A DNA stretch of 64,000 nt from assembly GCF_016427535.1 (NCBI RefSeq), contig NZ_JAELXV010000005.1:361547-425546 (forward strand), read 5' to 3'. Each line of letters opens with the position of its first letter. The first letter of the stretch is position 1. The translations under genes were made by a program, and so were the position numbers. Below the pieces are notes generated by a model that was not told the DNA's origin, searched no databases, and saw only the letters and a program-made list of their open reading frames with translations. Source of the DNA: Hymenobacter sp. BT559. Lineage in GTDB: Bacteria > Bacteroidota > Bacteroidia > Cytophagales > Hymenobacteraceae. Below are positions 39,988-48,808 of the stretch, piece after piece.

Positions 39988-41698
39988 CCCGGCCGCCGCC
40001 CCCGAGACTACGCCCATCACCGGCGCAGTAGCCACGCTGCAAGCGCTGGTGGCCGAGGGCGTGGACACGATTTTTGGCTACCCCGGTGGGGCCATTATCC
40101 CGATTTACGACGCGCTCTACGACTTTCAGCCGGAGCTCAACCACGTGCTGGTGCGCCACGAGCAGGGCGGCATCCACGCGGCGCAGGGTTATGCGCGCAG
40201 CTCAGGCCGGGTGGGTGTGGCGCTGGCCACGAGCGGGCCGGGTGCGACCAACCTCGTAACTGGGCTAGCCGATGCCATGATTGACAGCACGCCGTTGGTG
40301 TGCATTACAGGGCAGGTATTTGCGCACTTGCTGGGCACCGATGCCTTTCAGGAGACGGACATCATCAACATCACGACGCCCGTTACGAAGTGGAACTACC
40401 AGGTAACGCGGGCAGAGGAAATTCCAGAGGCGCTAGCCAAGGCGTTTTACATCGCGCGTAGCGGCCGGCCTGGGCCGGTGCTAGTAGACATCACCAAGAA
40501 TGCGCAGATGCAGACCTTCGACGCGCCGGCCTATGAGCGCTGCACGCACATCCGCAGCTACCGGCCCGCGCCGGTAGTGCGCAAGGAGTACATCGAGCAG
40601 GCGGCGGCTTTGATTAACAGCGCTAAGCGGCCGTTCATCCTCTGGGGGCAGGGCGTGGTACTGGGCAAGGCCGAGCAGGAGTTTAAGGAGTTTGTCGATA
40701 AGAGCGGCATCCCGGCCGCGTGGACCATCCTAGGCGTAGGCGCGCTAGCTACCGGCCACCCACTAAACGTGGGCATGCTGGGTATGCACGGCAACTACGG
40801 CCCCAACGTGCTCACCAATGAATGCGACGTGCTGATTGCCATTGGGATGCGCTTCGACGACCGCGTAACCGGCCGCCTCGACAAGTACGCCAAGCAGGCG
40901 CAGGTGGTACACCTAGACATCGACCCTACCGAGATTGACAAGAACGTAAAAACCACCGTGCCGGTGTGGGGCGACTGCAAGGAAACCCTACCCCTGCTGA
41001 CAGCCCTGGTCGAGCGCAAAGAGCACCCCGAGTGGCTAGCCCGCTTCAATGAGTACACCGCGGAGGAGGTAGACGCTGTGATTCGGGAAGAGCTGTTCCC
41101 GACCTCGGAAGAACTGACGATGGGCGAGGTACTACAACAGCTAAACGAAATCACGGGCGGCGAGGCGGTTATCGTATCCGACGTGGGGCAGCACCAAATG
41201 GTGGCTTGCCGCTACGCCCTGCAAAACCAGTCGCGCAGCCACGTCACGAGCGGCGGCCTAGGTACCATGGGCTTTGCCCTACCGGCGGCCATCGGGGCCA
41301 AATTTGGCGCGCCTCACCGGCCGGTAGTCGCCATCATCGGCGATGGCGGCGTGCAGATGACCATTCAGGAATTGGGCACCATCATGCAGACGGGCGTGGA
41401 TGTAAAAATCATCATCCTCAATAACCAGTTCCTAGGTATGGTGCGGCAGTGGCAAGAGCTGTTTCACCAGCGGCGCTACTCATTTGTGGATATACAAAGC
41501 CCTGATTTTGTGACGGTGGCCGCAGGTTATCGCATTGCGGGCCAGCGAGTGGATGACCGCGCCGAGCTGCGCTCGGCGCTGGAAAAGATGCTGGCACACC
41601 CAGGCTCCTTCTTGCTCGAAGTGATGGTGACCAAGGAGAATAATATCTTCCCAATGGTGCCGCAGGGGTGCAGCGTGGCCGAGATAAGGCTGCGGTAA
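39953..41698 (+). CDS. ilvB: Acetolactate synthase large (catalytic) subunit
   Basis: This 581-residue ThDP enzyme makes acetolactate and acetohydroxybutyrate. The ThDP Glu lies in VRHEQGGIHAAQGYARSSG near the N-terminus. The central FAD-binding domain has PFILWGQGVVLG, and the C-terminal ThDP/Mg site is GDGGVQMTIQELGTI...NNQFLGMVRQWQE. The first 22 residues (Ala/Pro/Thr-rich) are extra to the conserved fold. The start overlaps ilvD by 35 nt, a strong sign of coupling. The small subunit follows after a palindromic hairpin. Confidence 0.95.
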   Translation: MSTQTLAQPAASPAAAPETTPITGAVATLQALVAEGVDTIFGYPGGAIIPIYDALYDFQPELNHVLVRHEQGGIHAAQGYARSSGRVGVALATSGPGATNLVTGLADAMIDSTPLVCITGQVFAHLLGTDAFQETDIINITTPVTKWNYQVTRAEEIPEALAKAFYIARSGRPGPVLVDITKNAQMQTFDAPAYERCTHIRSYRPAPVVRKEYIEQAAALINSAKRPFILWGQGVVLGKAEQEFKEFVDKSGIPAAWTILGVGALATGHPLNVGMLGMHGNYGPNVLTNECDVLIAIGMRFDDRVTGRLDKYAKQAQVVHLDIDPTEIDKNVKTTVPVWGDCKETLPLLTALVERKEHPEWLARFNEYTAEEVDAVIREELFPTSEELTMGEVLQQLNEITGGEAVIVSDVGQHQMVACRYALQNQSRSHVTSGGLGTMGFALPAAIGAKFGAPHRPVVAIIGDGGVQMTIQELGTIMQTGVDVKIIILNNQFLGMVRQWQELFHQRRYSFVDIQSPDFVTVAAGYRIAGQRVDDRAELRSALEKMLAHPGSFLLEVMVTKENNIFPMVPQGCSVAEIRLR

Positions 41699-41710
41699 CT
41701 CCTCACGGTT

Positions 41711-41757
41711 GTCATGCAGCGCATTCTGCGCATCAAGCAGAATGCGCTGCATGACAG
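41711..41757. repeat. Perfect palindrome between ilvB and ilvN (TGTCATGC ends)
   Basis: TGTCATGCAGCGCATTCTGC at 41711-41730 pairs without mismatch with 41738-41757 across a 7-nt loop (GCATCAA). It carries the TGTCATGC/GCATGACA ends of the larger elements but a different core. It has no T-run, and the downstream ilvN needs the message, so it is more likely an mRNA processing or stability structure than a terminator. Confidence 0.85.
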
Positions 41758-41781
41758 ACGACCTTAACAAATTGATTTGCA

Positions 41782-42372
41782 ATGGAACGCCAGGAATACA
41801 ACATCACCGCGTACACCGAGAACCAGGTAGGCTTGCTCAATCGCATTGCCATCATCTTTTCGCGCCGCAAAATCAACATTGAGAGCCTCAATGTGTCTCC
41901 TTCCGAGATTGAAGGCATCCACCGCTTCAACATCGTGATTGTGGAAACGGAGGAAGTGGTGGAGAAGCTCGCCAAGCAAATCGAGAAGCAGGTGGAAGTA
42001 CTGAAAGTGTACTATAACACCAACGCCGACGTGATTTGGCAGGAGATGGCGCTGTATAAAGTGCCCACCGACGTGATTGCCGAGAAAGTGCTCGTGGAGC
42101 GCCTATTGCGCGAAAATGGGGCGCGGGCCGTGGTGATTCGCAAAGACTACACCGTCTTCGAAACTACCGGCCACCGCGAGGAAACCGACAACCTGATTAA
42201 GGCTTTGCAGCCCTACGGCCTGATTGAGTTTGTGCGCTCGGCGCGCATCGCCATTATCAAGGCCAGCGAGGGCTTCCACCGCAAGCTACAAGAGTTTGAG
42301 CGCCGCGAGCCCAGCGAAGAAGTGGCCGAAAACGAGTTTTTGAACGACCGCGAGCAGGTCTTTACGATGTAA
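41782..42372 (+). CDS. ilvN: Acetolactate synthase small (regulatory) subunit
   Basis: This 196-residue protein has an N-terminal ACT domain (YNITAYTENQVGLLNRIAIIFSRRKINIESLNVSPSEI, where valine is bound in homologues) and a C-terminal ALS_ss-like domain. It activates IlvB and confers valine feedback. The ACT core residues are intact, so feedback control at this enzyme probably remains. It lies 83 bp after ilvB, separated by the perfect palindrome at 41711. Confidence 0.95.
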   Translation: MERQEYNITAYTENQVGLLNRIAIIFSRRKINIESLNVSPSEIEGIHRFNIVIVETEEVVEKLAKQIEKQVEVLKVYYNTNADVIWQEMALYKVPTDVIAEKVLVERLLRENGARAVVIRKDYTVFETTGHREETDNLIKALQPYGLIEFVRSARIAIIKASEGFHRKLQEFERREPSEEVAENEFLNDREQVFTM

Positions 42373-42373
42373 C

Positions 42374-42451
42374 AAGCTGCGCGGGCTTTGTAGTCCGCGT
42401 TTTGAAGAGACACCTTTTTCACTCACTCCGCGGACTCGCAGAGTCCACGAT
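42374..42451. repeat. Palindromic element of the GCGCGGACTTTGTAGTCC family, variant
   Basis: GCGCGGGCTTTGTAGTCCGCG at about 42374-42394 is itself an imperfect hairpin and nearly matches 37093-37112. CGCGGACTCGCAGAGTCC follows at about 42430-42447 as a second small palindrome. They fill most of the ilvN-ilvC spacer. Confidence 0.6.
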
Positions 42452-42465
42452 ACACCCCAACCCTT

Positions 42466-43527
42466 ATGGCTACCATTAACTTCGGCGGCGTACCCGAAAC
42501 TGTTATCACCCGCGACGAATTTCCGCTGAACAAAGCGCTTGACTTTCTGAGAGATGAAACCATTGCCGTTATCGGCTACGGCGTACAGGGCCCCGGCCAG
42601 GCGCTGAACATGCGCGACAACGGTTTCCGCGTCATCGTAGGTCAGCGCGAGGGCACGCCTTCGTGGGAGCGCGCCCTCAAGGATGGCTGGGTACCCGGCG
42701 AGTCGCTGTTCAGCATTGAGGAGGCGGCCGACAAGGGCACCATCATCTGCAACCTGTTGAGCGACGCCGGCCAAATCGCGCTGTGGCCCACGCTCCAGCA
42801 GTACCTCACGCCGGGCAAAACGCTGTATTTCTCGCACGGCTTCGGCATCACGTTTAACGACCAGACGGGCATCGTGCCTTCGAAGGATATCGACGTGATT
42901 CTGGTGGCTCCTAAGGGCAGCGGCACCAGCTTGCGTCGCTTGTTTGTGGCCGGCGGCGGTTTGAACTCGTCGTTTGCCGTGTACCAGGATGCCAGCGGCA
43001 AGGCTTGGGAAAAAGCCATTGCCATGGGTATCGGCGTGGGTTCGGGCTATTTGTTCGAGACTGATTTCAAAAAAGAAGTTTACTCTGACCTCACCGGCGA
43101 GCGTGGCGTGCTGATGGGCGCCCTAGCTGGCATCATCGAGGCCCAGTACCAAGTGCTGCGTCAGCGTGGCCATTCGCCTTCGGAAGCCTTCAACGAGACC
43201 GTAGAGGAGCTGACCCAGAGCCTCGTGCCGCTGGTGGGTGAGAATGGCATGGACTGGATGTTTGCCAACTGCTCGGTGACGGCCCAGCGCGGCGCCCTCG
43301 ACTGGAAAGGCAAATTCCGCGATGCTACCCTACCCGTACTCAACGACCTCTACGACAGCGTGGCTAGTGGTGAAGAAGCCCGCCGTACCATCGAGCGCGG
43401 CTCGACGCCGAACTACCGCAAAGAGTTGGAAGCTGAGCTGCAGGAAGTACGCGAGTCGGAGCTGTGGGCCACGGGTGCCACCGTGCGCGAACTGCGCTCG
43501 CGCAGCAGCGAGAATGTAGAAGCTTAA
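42466..43527 (+). CDS. ilvC: Ketol-acid reductoisomerase
   Basis: This 353-residue NADP-dependent enzyme isomerises and reduces acetolactate and acetohydroxybutyrate. The N-terminal Rossmann domain has IAVIGYGVQGPGQALNMRDNG and HGFGITF. The helical domain carries the Mg-binding acids in DLTGERGVLMGALAGIIEAQ and later GENGMDWMFANCS. The sequence is the short class I type. It lies 93 bp after ilvN and is followed by a long palindromic element before ilvA. Confidence 0.95.
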   Translation: MATINFGGVPETVITRDEFPLNKALDFLRDETIAVIGYGVQGPGQALNMRDNGFRVIVGQREGTPSWERALKDGWVPGESLFSIEEAADKGTIICNLLSDAGQIALWPTLQQYLTPGKTLYFSHGFGITFNDQTGIVPSKDIDVILVAPKGSGTSLRRLFVAGGGLNSSFAVYQDASGKAWEKAIAMGIGVGSGYLFETDFKKEVYSDLTGERGVLMGALAGIIEAQYQVLRQRGHSPSEAFNETVEELTQSLVPLVGENGMDWMFANCSVTAQRGALDWKGKFRDATLPVLNDLYDSVASGEEARRTIERGSTPNYRKELEAELQEVRESELWATGATVRELRSRSSENVEA

Positions 43528-43543
43528 TTAATAATTAAACCTA

Positions 43544-43657
43544 AAACTGTCATGCTCATCTAGCGTCCGCTTGCGAAGCATCTTTTCACGCTAGGGCAAA
43601 TGCCCCACCCGTAACGAGATGCTTCACAAGTGGACGCTAGATGAGCATGACAGTTTT
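43544..43657. repeat. Long palindromic intergenic element (TGTCATGC/GCGAAGCATC)
   Basis: The arms are about 43 nt. The left arm starts AAAACTGTCATGCTCATC and continues through CTTGCGAAGCATCTTTT to 43586. The right arm at 43614-43657 is its complement with about four mismatches and ends GCATGACAGTTTT. It lies between ilvC and ilvA. The trailing TTTTT makes it a possible partial terminator that would lower ilvA expression. Confidence 0.85.
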
Positions 43658-43690
43658 TATGTATTGCGCTGGCAACAGCACCCCTACCCC

Positions 43691-44965
43691 ATGCCTGACC
43701 TAGAAGCCCCCGCGGCCACAGCCGTCACCCTAGAAAACGTCGAGCAGGCGGCGCGCCGCCTCAAGGGTGTCATTACCAAAACGCCGCTGATTCACAACCT
43801 AGGGCTGTCGCGCAGCTACGACGCTACCGTGCTGCTCAAGCGCGAGGACTTGCAGGTGGTGCGCTCGTACAAGATTCGGGGGGCTTATAATAAGATTGCC
43901 ACGCTGCCTACCACCGTTCCGGCTCGCCAAATAGTGTGCGCCAGCGCCGGCAACCACGCCCAAGGTGTGGCCTACGCCTGCCAGCTGCTGGGTCTGAAAT
44001 GCGACATTTTCATGCCGGCCCAAACGCCCGCGCAGAAGGTGGACAAGGTGCGGCTCTTCGGCAAGGACATGGTGACGGTGCACCTCACGGGTCGCACGTT
44101 TGATGACTGCTACCACGCCGCGCAGGCTTTCTGCGACGAGCGCGGCAGCACTTTTGTGCACCCGTTTGATGACCTCGCCATTGTGGAGGGGCAAGCCACG
44201 GTGGGCCTAGAAATTCTGAAAGCAACGCATGACACGCCGATAGACTTTTGCTTTATGCCCATCGGTGGCGGTGGGCTGGCGTCGGGCTTGTCGAGCGTGT
44301 TTCGACAGCTGAGCCCGCGCACCAAGCTCATTGGGGTGCAACCTCTAGGTGCGCCCAGCATGCACGACGCCATCCGGGCCGGCCAACGGCAGGCCTTGCC
44401 TAGTCTCGACACCTTCGTGGATGGCGCGGCCGTGAAGTGCCCCGGCGAGCTCACGTTTGAAATTTGCCAGGCCTTGCTCGACGAAGTACACCTCGTGCCC
44501 GAGGGCCAAGTGTGCGAGGACCTGCTAAAGATGTATAATGAGGAAGGCATGGTGCTGGAGCCTGCCGGTACGCTCGCCATCTCGGCCTTGCACGCCTACG
44601 CCGACCAGATAAAGGGCAAAACGGTGGTCTGCATCGTGAGCGGTTCTAACAACGATATCACCCGCATGGAGGATATCAAGGAGCGCGCCCAGCGCCACCA
44701 AGGTCTCAAGCACTACTTCATGGTGCGCTTCAACCAGGCGCCGGGGGCACTGCGCCGCTTCGTGAACAACGTGCTGGCTGAGGGCGAGGACATCATCCAG
44801 TTTCAGTACATCAAGAAGAACAACAAGGAGAAAGGCCCAGTTTTCATCGGTGTCGAGGTCAAGAATCCGCATGATGTAGAAGGCATCAAAGCTCGTATGG
44901 CGGAGGAGGGGTTCGGATTTGAGTACCTGAATGGGCAGCAGGACTTTTTGAGCCTGCTGGTGTAA
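43691..44965 (+). CDS. ilvA: Threonine ammonia-lyase (biosynthetic)
   Basis: This 424-residue PLP enzyme deaminates threonine to 2-oxobutyrate, the entry to isoleucine synthesis. The PLP Lys61 is in VRSYKIRGAYNK, the Gly-rich phosphate loop is PIGGGGLASGLSSV, and SGSNND lies near the end of the catalytic domain. A single C-terminal ACT-like domain (about 345-424, FMVRFNQAPGALRRFVNNVL) should mediate isoleucine feedback. Many biosynthetic IlvA proteins have two such domains, so this is the shorter form. The ATG at 43691 is chosen, because earlier codons lie in the palindromic repeat. Confidence 0.93.
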   Translation: MPDLEAPAATAVTLENVEQAARRLKGVITKTPLIHNLGLSRSYDATVLLKREDLQVVRSYKIRGAYNKIATLPTTVPARQIVCASAGNHAQGVAYACQLLGLKCDIFMPAQTPAQKVDKVRLFGKDMVTVHLTGRTFDDCYHAAQAFCDERGSTFVHPFDDLAIVEGQATVGLEILKATHDTPIDFCFMPIGGGGLASGLSSVFRQLSPRTKLIGVQPLGAPSMHDAIRAGQRQALPSLDTFVDGAAVKCPGELTFEICQALLDEVHLVPEGQVCEDLLKMYNEEGMVLEPAGTLAISALHAYADQIKGKTVVCIVSGSNNDITRMEDIKERAQRHQGLKHYFMVRFNQAPGALRRFVNNVLAEGEDIIQFQYIKKNNKEKGPVFIGVEVKNPHDVEGIKARMAEEGFGFEYLNGQQDFLSLLV

Positions 44966-44975
44966 AGCAAGAGCT

Positions 44976-46808
44976 TCAGCGATTTGCATTGCTGGTGGGC
45001 GCGGGTAGCTGTAGCTGCCCGCGCCCTATTGTTTTCACTTCTGCCGAGGCGTCTTGCTCGAAGTAAGCGCCCGCTTCTACTGTTAATTTTCCAGCTATCG
45101 TCACTTTGGTATGCGGCTGCAGGTGTAGCCGGCCGCCGCGCCGCACTACTAGGCGCGAAGCGGGGCCAATGTATAGTTCTGGCGCGCGGCCAGGCTGCTC
45201 GCACAACACCAGTTCATTCTCGCTGCCAACTTCTACGGTAGCCGCGCCCCGGCCTGCGGCCAAGCCAATGGCCAGTCCATTTTGCACGAGATAGCGGCAG
45301 CCGGGCGCTAGCAGCCGAAGCTGCCCACCGGGCCGCACCGCCACCGATTTTTCAGCTTCGAGCGTGCCGAGCCGAAAACTAATGAGCGCGGGCGTGACAC
45401 GCTGTGGACTGCTCTCAACGGTAGTATTACCACTGAAGACGGCATTTGTCAACAAGTTATCAACACCTAAGGGCGGCTCAGCTTGGTCGAGCACCAGCGC
45501 ACAGCCGTGGAGCCGGAAGGCGCTGGCCGAATCGGCTGCCACAGCCGCGGCGTACAGCAGGCCATTGCGCGTGCCCACAAAGCGGCAATTGGTAAAGCGC
45601 ATGGCCCGCGCCTCCTGGTTGGAGTACACCAGGTGCTGGCCGTAGGCGGGCTGCCCGTGGTAGGGCCGGTCTTCGAAGGTGCAGCCAACAAAGCGCGTGG
45701 GCAGGGTACCTAGGGCGCACCCCGTAACGAAGGCGCCGTAGATGCGGCAGTTCTCAAACAAAAAATCGGTTTGCCGCACCCAGGCCGACCAGTTCGTAAC
45801 GCCCCAGAGCAGACAGTTGCGAATGACGATGTTCTTGGTAGTGGGTGGACCGTTGCCGTAGCGGTCCGACACAACGCCCTGGCCAGCGTTATCTACAAAG
45901 CGGCAGCCTTCGAGGCGCACGTTGGCCACGTAGCCACCCTCGGGCTCGATGTCCACGCCCGCGCCAGGGTTGGAATACAGTGGCCTACCTAGGGCCGGAA
46001 TAACAACCCGCCCAGTATGGCTAAAGCTGCAATTGATGGCCCGCAGCCCATTGGCCCCCGTGATGGACAGGCCCTGCCGACCGTTGTAGTCAAAGCGCGA
46101 GTTTTCGAGCAAAATATCCTCCTGGGCAGGGTCGTCGAGCTTCTTAGCCAGGCGGTTGAACACCTGTATGCCATCGCGACCGAAGTGGTGCACGGCCAGC
46201 TTGTTTAACCGCACATGCCGCGAGTCGCGAATGAACACGCCATCGCAATCTAATTGAATGCCGGTATCGCCCCAGTGCCCACCTACTAGCAAGTGCTCAC
46301 TATTGCCGTTGAGCGTCAGGTTAGCGACCTGCACATTGTCGCAATCCTGCAGCGCCACCGCGATGCCGCCGCCTACGCCCCAGCTCCAGTCAGTAAAATA
46401 AGCCTTGGGCGACTCGTACATCGCGTGCGTAGTAGGGTCGAAGGCCCCGTAGCGCAAGCTGTCGGCGTAGCGGATTTCGGTGGTGGCGCTGTCGGCGCCT
46501 ACAATGCTCAGGTTGCGGCAGCCAACGAGCGACAGCACATTGCCTAGGCTGCTTGGGCCGGGCTGGCCCACCCGGTATACTCCGGCCGGAATGTGCAGCA
46601 CGGCGCGCCCCACCCCGGCCGGCGTTTTGGCACGCTGATTGAAAAAGTCGGCGGCACGCACAAAGGCAGCGTGGTCGTTGGCGCGGCCATTGCCCAACGC
46701 GCCAAAATCTTTTTTCAGGTCCTTGTGCAACACAGCTTGAGCAGCTGCGGCGTAGCTCAACAGCAGCAGCGCAACCAGCCAACCGGCTCTTAATCGTTCC
46801 AGTATCAT
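44976..46808 (-). CDS. Exported right-handed beta-helix protein (pectate-lyase-like fold)
   Basis: This is a 610-residue protein. The signal peptide (MILERLRAGWLVALLLLSYAAAAQA) is followed by the DFGALGNGRANDHAAFVRAADFFNQ opening typical of Pectate_lyase_3/GH28-like proteins. Many short repeats then form a parallel beta-helix (for example VQVANLTLNGNSEHLLVGG, VRLEGCRFVDNAGQGV, IVIRNCLLWGV). The C-terminal part (from about 500) is a smaller beta-rich domain. It probably acts on, or binds, polysaccharide, but catalytic residues cannot be assigned. The ATG at 46808 gives the proper signal peptide; an upstream extension exists in frame. Confidence 0.85.
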   Translation of the reverse strand: MILERLRAGWLVALLLLSYAAAAQAVLHKDLKKDFGALGNGRANDHAAFVRAADFFNQRAKTPAGVGRAVLHIPAGVYRVGQPGPSSLGNVLSLVGCRNLSIVGADSATTEIRYADSLRYGAFDPTTHAMYESPKAYFTDWSWGVGGGIAVALQDCDNVQVANLTLNGNSEHLLVGGHWGDTGIQLDCDGVFIRDSRHVRLNKLAVHHFGRDGIQVFNRLAKKLDDPAQEDILLENSRFDYNGRQGLSITGANGLRAINCSFSHTGRVVIPALGRPLYSNPGAGVDIEPEGGYVANVRLEGCRFVDNAGQGVVSDRYGNGPPTTKNIVIRNCLLWGVTNWSAWVRQTDFLFENCRIYGAFVTGCALGTLPTRFVGCTFEDRPYHGQPAYGQHLVYSNQEARAMRFTNCRFVGTRNGLLYAAAVAADSASAFRLHGCALVLDQAEPPLGVDNLLTNAVFSGNTTVESSPQRVTPALISFRLGTLEAEKSVAVRPGGQLRLLAPGCRYLVQNGLAIGLAAGRGAATVEVGSENELVLCEQPGRAPELYIGPASRLVVRRGGRLHLQPHTKVTIAGKLTVEAGAYFEQDASAEVKTIGRGQLQLPAPTSNANR

Positions 46809-46928
46809 GACCCAAGTGTACGGCAACGGCTCTGGATGACGGAACTGTTGGACAAAAAGACGAGCCTGCTGCACCTAGGAACTACGGCGCCGGCCTACTC
46901 CACTGGCGCCGAACCCCGAATTTCAGCG

Positions 46929-46936
46929 TAACTTTG
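46929..46936 (+). promoter_or_regulatory. Putative -7 promoter box of pyrG
   Basis: TAACTTTG matches TAnnTTTG and ends 9 bp before the pyrG ATG (46946), predicting an mRNA leader of only a few bases. Confidence 0.55.
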
Positions 46937-46945
46937 TCCCCCGTC

Positions 46946-48595
46946 ATGCCCGAACGCCCCTCCTCCCCTACTGCGTCGGCCGCGAAGTATATCTTCGTCA
47001 CCGGCGGTGTCACCTCCTCACTCGGTAAAGGAATTATTTCCGCCTCCCTAGCCAAGCTCTTGCAGGCCAGAGGCTTCCGAGTCACGATTCAGAAGTTCGA
47101 CCCTTACATTAATATTGACCCCGGCACGCTCAACCCCTACGAGCACGGCGAATGCTACGTGACCGACGACGGGGCCGAGACTGACCTGGACCTAGGCCAC
47201 TACGAGCGCTTCCTGAATCGGCCCACCTCGCAGGCCAACAACGTAACCACCGGCCGCATCTACGACACCGTTATTCGCCGCGAGCGCGAAGGTGCTTTCC
47301 TAGGTAAGACGGTACAGGTGGTGCCCCACATCACCGATGAGATAAAGCGGCGCATGCTGCTGCTGGGCCAAAACGGCGAGTTCGACGTGGTGATTACCGA
47401 AATCGGGGGCTGCATCGGCGATATCGAGAGCCTGCCCTTTGTGGAGGCTGTGCGCCAGCTGCGCTGGGAGCTGCCGCCCCACGACTCGCTCGTCATTCAC
47501 CTCACGCTGCTGCCCTACCTCAGCGCGGCCGGCGAGCTCAAAACCAAGCCTACCCAGCACTCGGTGCGCGACTTGCGCGAGGCTGGCTTGCAGCCCGACA
47601 TCCTGGTGTGCCGCTCTGAGCATCCCATTCCGGTTGAAATGCGGCGCAAGATTGCGCTGTTTTGCAACGTCAAAATCAACTCGGTTATCGAAAGCCTCGA
47701 CGCCGACAGCATCTACTCGGTGCCGCTCTTAATGCTGAAAGAGGAGCTTGACGTCCGCGTTATCAGCAAGCTGCGCATGCAGGGCGGCCACGTACCCGAC
47801 CTAGAGGAATGGAAGGAATTCCTAGGTCGCCTCAAGAACCCCACCGAGGACGTAACCATTGCGCTGGTGGGCAAATACGTGGAGCTGCCTGATGCTTATA
47901 AATCTATCATCGAGGCCTTTATCCACGCCGGTGCCACCAATGAGTGTAAAGTAAAAGTCCGCACCATCCAGAGCGAATTCCTGACGCCCGAAAACGCGGC
48001 CCAGCAGCTCGAAGGTGTCGATGGCGTGCTGGTAGCACCGGGCTTTGGCGAGCGTGGCTTTGAGGGCAAAGTAGAGGCTGTGCGCTATGTGCGCGAGAAA
48101 GGCATTCCATTCTTCGGCATTTGCCTGGGCATGCAGGTGGCCGTGGTAGAATATGCTCGCCACGTGTTGGGCTTGCCGCAGGCCAGCTCTACCGAGATGG
48201 ACCCGCTCACGCCCGACCCGGTTATCGCTCTCATGGCCGACCAGAAAGACGTGACCCAGAAGGGCGGCACCATGCGCCTAGGTGCCTACACCTGCGAGCT
48301 CAAGCGCGGCTCGCGCGCGGCCAAGGCCTACGGCCGCAACACCATCAGCGAGCGTCACCGCCACCGCTTCGAGTTCAATAACGAGTACCTGGCGCGCTTT
48401 GAGGCGGCCGGCATGTCGGCCTCGGGCATCAACCCCGACACCGGGCTGGTAGAAGTGGTAGAGCTGCCCCGTGAGGTGCACCCTTGGTTTGTGGGCGGCC
48501 AGTTTCACCCCGAGCTGAAGAGCACGGTCGAAAACCCGCACCCACTGTTTGTGCGCTTTGTGAAAGCTGCCATTCAGTATAAGAAGGGGCTGTAA
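46946..48595 (+). CDS. pyrG: CTP synthase
   Basis: This 549-residue enzyme converts UTP to CTP with glutamine as nitrogen donor. The N-terminal synthetase domain starts KYIFVTGGVTSSLGKGIISASLAKLLQARG (ATP loop) and includes QKFDPYINIDPGTLNPYEHGE. The C-terminal class I glutamine amidotransferase domain has FFGICLGMQVAVVEYAR (catalytic Cys) and HPELKS near the end (His/Glu). The length is normal. The ATG at 46946 is chosen; an in-frame TTG at 46934 lies within the promoter box. Confidence 0.97.
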   Translation: MPERPSSPTASAAKYIFVTGGVTSSLGKGIISASLAKLLQARGFRVTIQKFDPYINIDPGTLNPYEHGECYVTDDGAETDLDLGHYERFLNRPTSQANNVTTGRIYDTVIRREREGAFLGKTVQVVPHITDEIKRRMLLLGQNGEFDVVITEIGGCIGDIESLPFVEAVRQLRWELPPHDSLVIHLTLLPYLSAAGELKTKPTQHSVRDLREAGLQPDILVCRSEHPIPVEMRRKIALFCNVKINSVIESLDADSIYSVPLLMLKEELDVRVISKLRMQGGHVPDLEEWKEFLGRLKNPTEDVTIALVGKYVELPDAYKSIIEAFIHAGATNECKVKVRTIQSEFLTPENAAQQLEGVDGVLVAPGFGERGFEGKVEAVRYVREKGIPFFGICLGMQVAVVEYARHVLGLPQASSTEMDPLTPDPVIALMADQKDVTQKGGTMRLGAYTCELKRGSRAAKAYGRNTISERHRHRFEFNNEYLARFEAAGMSASGINPDTGLVEVVELPREVHPWFVGGQFHPELKSTVENPHPLFVRFVKAAIQYKKGL

Positions 48596-48633
48596 TAGAA
48601 AAGTAGGTTACGGTATTAAGCTACCTCCAGCGT

Positions 48634-48739
48634 CTGTCAGGGCGAGGAGGAACAACGAAGCAATCTTTCCTTTGCGCCTGGCTAGCGGTAGCCAATGCGA
48701 AGGAAGGATTGCTTCGTTGTTCCTCCTCGTCCTGACAAC
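48634..48739. repeat. Long palindromic intergenic element (ACAACGAAGCAATC core)
   Basis: The arms are about 43 nt with few mismatches. The left arm (48634-48676) is CTGTCAGGGCGAGGAGG, then AACAACGAAGCAATC. The right arm ends at 48739 with CCTCGTCCTGACAA. It is the variant of the family with GGCGAGGAGGAACAACGAAGCAATC, close to repeats of the TCATTGCGAGGAGCGAAG kind reported in many phyla. It lies between pyrG and yidC. Confidence 0.85.
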
Positions 48740-48776
48740 TTTATTTAAACCTTCCCCAGCCTGCCGCGCCCGGCTG

Positions 48777-48784
48777 TACCTTTG
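48777..48784 (+). promoter_or_regulatory. Putative -7 promoter box of yidC
   Basis: TACCTTTG matches TAnnTTTG and lies 25 bp upstream of the yidC ATG at 48809. Confidence 0.55.
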
Positions 48785-48808
48785 CCGCTCGTATTCTTTT
48801 TATTGTAA

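Noticed and set aside
43619..43690. N-terminal extension of ilvA
   Set aside because: It is translated from the right arm of the palindromic element; the ATG at 43691 gives the normal start.
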